Source: Eubacterium sp. UBA5416 (lineage in GTDB: Bacteria; Bacillota; Clostridia; Lachnospirales; Lachnospiraceae). From it: a stretch of DNA of 41,651 bases. The stretch's first letter is position 1, and each line of letters starts with the position of its first letter. Made by a program: the position numbers and the translations under genes. Location of the stretch: positions 1 to 41,651 of the forward strand of contig DHNM01000055.1 in the NCBI GenBank assembly GCA_002409525.1. The letters are read 5' to 3'. The notes below the pieces were generated by a model. The model searched no databases, was not told the origin of the DNA, and saw only the letters and a list, made by a program, of their open reading frames with translations. Shown piece after piece: positions 41,623 to 41,651 of the stretch.

Positions 41623-41651
41623 ATGTTTTTTTTTGAATTAAAAAAGGACGC
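41623..41651 (+). CDS. Start of a further gene (partial, cut by the window edge)
   Basis: The ATG at 41623 has GAGGTGG at proper spacing, and the visible codons read MFFFELKKD. Only nine complete codons are present, so no function can be given. Nine Ts follow directly after the ATG. Confidence 0.4.

Noticed and set aside
1..41651. CRISPR arrays, tRNA, rRNA, complete insertion sequences and invertible promoters
   Set aside because: No regular spaced repeats, cloverleaf or rRNA-like sequence, intact transposase or site-specific recombinase was found on reading both strands.

Overview
The window looks like a chromosomal segment of an anaerobic Firmicute, most likely a Lachnospiraceae-type gut Clostridium. 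Supporting signs are AGGAGG-type ribosome binding sites, moderate G+C, sugar ABC importers without their own ATPase, an Rpn/PDDEXK transposase remnant and Gram-positive Wzx/Wzy polysaccharide loci. The genus cannot be fixed from sequence alone. The first ~1.33 kb (a small monooxygenase-like gene divergent from a TetR regulator) is more A+T-rich, with Lactobacillales-like codon use. It is either transferred DNA or an assembly join.

Layout: (1) 1-1331, ABM-like protein and TetR regulator with palindromic sites between them. (2) 1332-6923, a sugar-catabolic unit: a divergent AraC regulator, a Gfo/Idh/MocA dehydrogenase, and a solute-binding lipoprotein with two permeases. (3) 6993-8923, a 57-residue small protein with a strong promoter, then a dihydropyrimidinase/hydantoinase with its own promoter and a palindrome just downstream of the -10 box. 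(4) 8977-9443, a transposase remnant between two related hairpins. (5) 9487-22877, polysaccharide locus 1. (6) 22965 to the right edge, polysaccharide locus 2, followed by the first codons of another gene.

The two loci are paralogous Wzx/Wzy-dependent surface polysaccharide operons lying head to tail. Both carry a long membrane-bound UDP-GlcNAc 4,6-dehydratase near the start and both end in capE-capF-capG, which make UDP-N-acetyl-L-fucosamine. Each has its own initiating phosphoglycosyltransferase, two GT4 glycosyltransferases, a polymerase and a flippase. Locus 1 adds an aldo/keto reductase and a lone Wzz-like protein. Locus 2 adds the phosphoregulatory module (PHP phosphatase, Wzz-like activator, BY-kinase), an anchored Ig-like protein, a DegT aminotransferase, a GNAT acetyltransferase, an ATP-grasp ligase and UDP-glucose dehydrogenase. 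Both operons start from TTGxCA-17 bp-TATACT promoters followed at once by a hairpin, and each promoter is preceded by a hairpin of the same AGTACTGC family. Within locus 2 the block from about 29.4 to 36.7 kb is clearly more A+T-rich than its flanks, as expected for an exchangeable serotype cassette.

The strongest leads are the duplicated bookends (recombination and cassette exchange), the aminotransferase/GNAT/ATP-grasp set (a possible aminoacylated amino sugar), the dehydratase/aldo-keto reductase pair in locus 1 (a possible unusual 4-ketosugar reductase), and the uncharacterised Ig-like protein tied to the BY-kinase.
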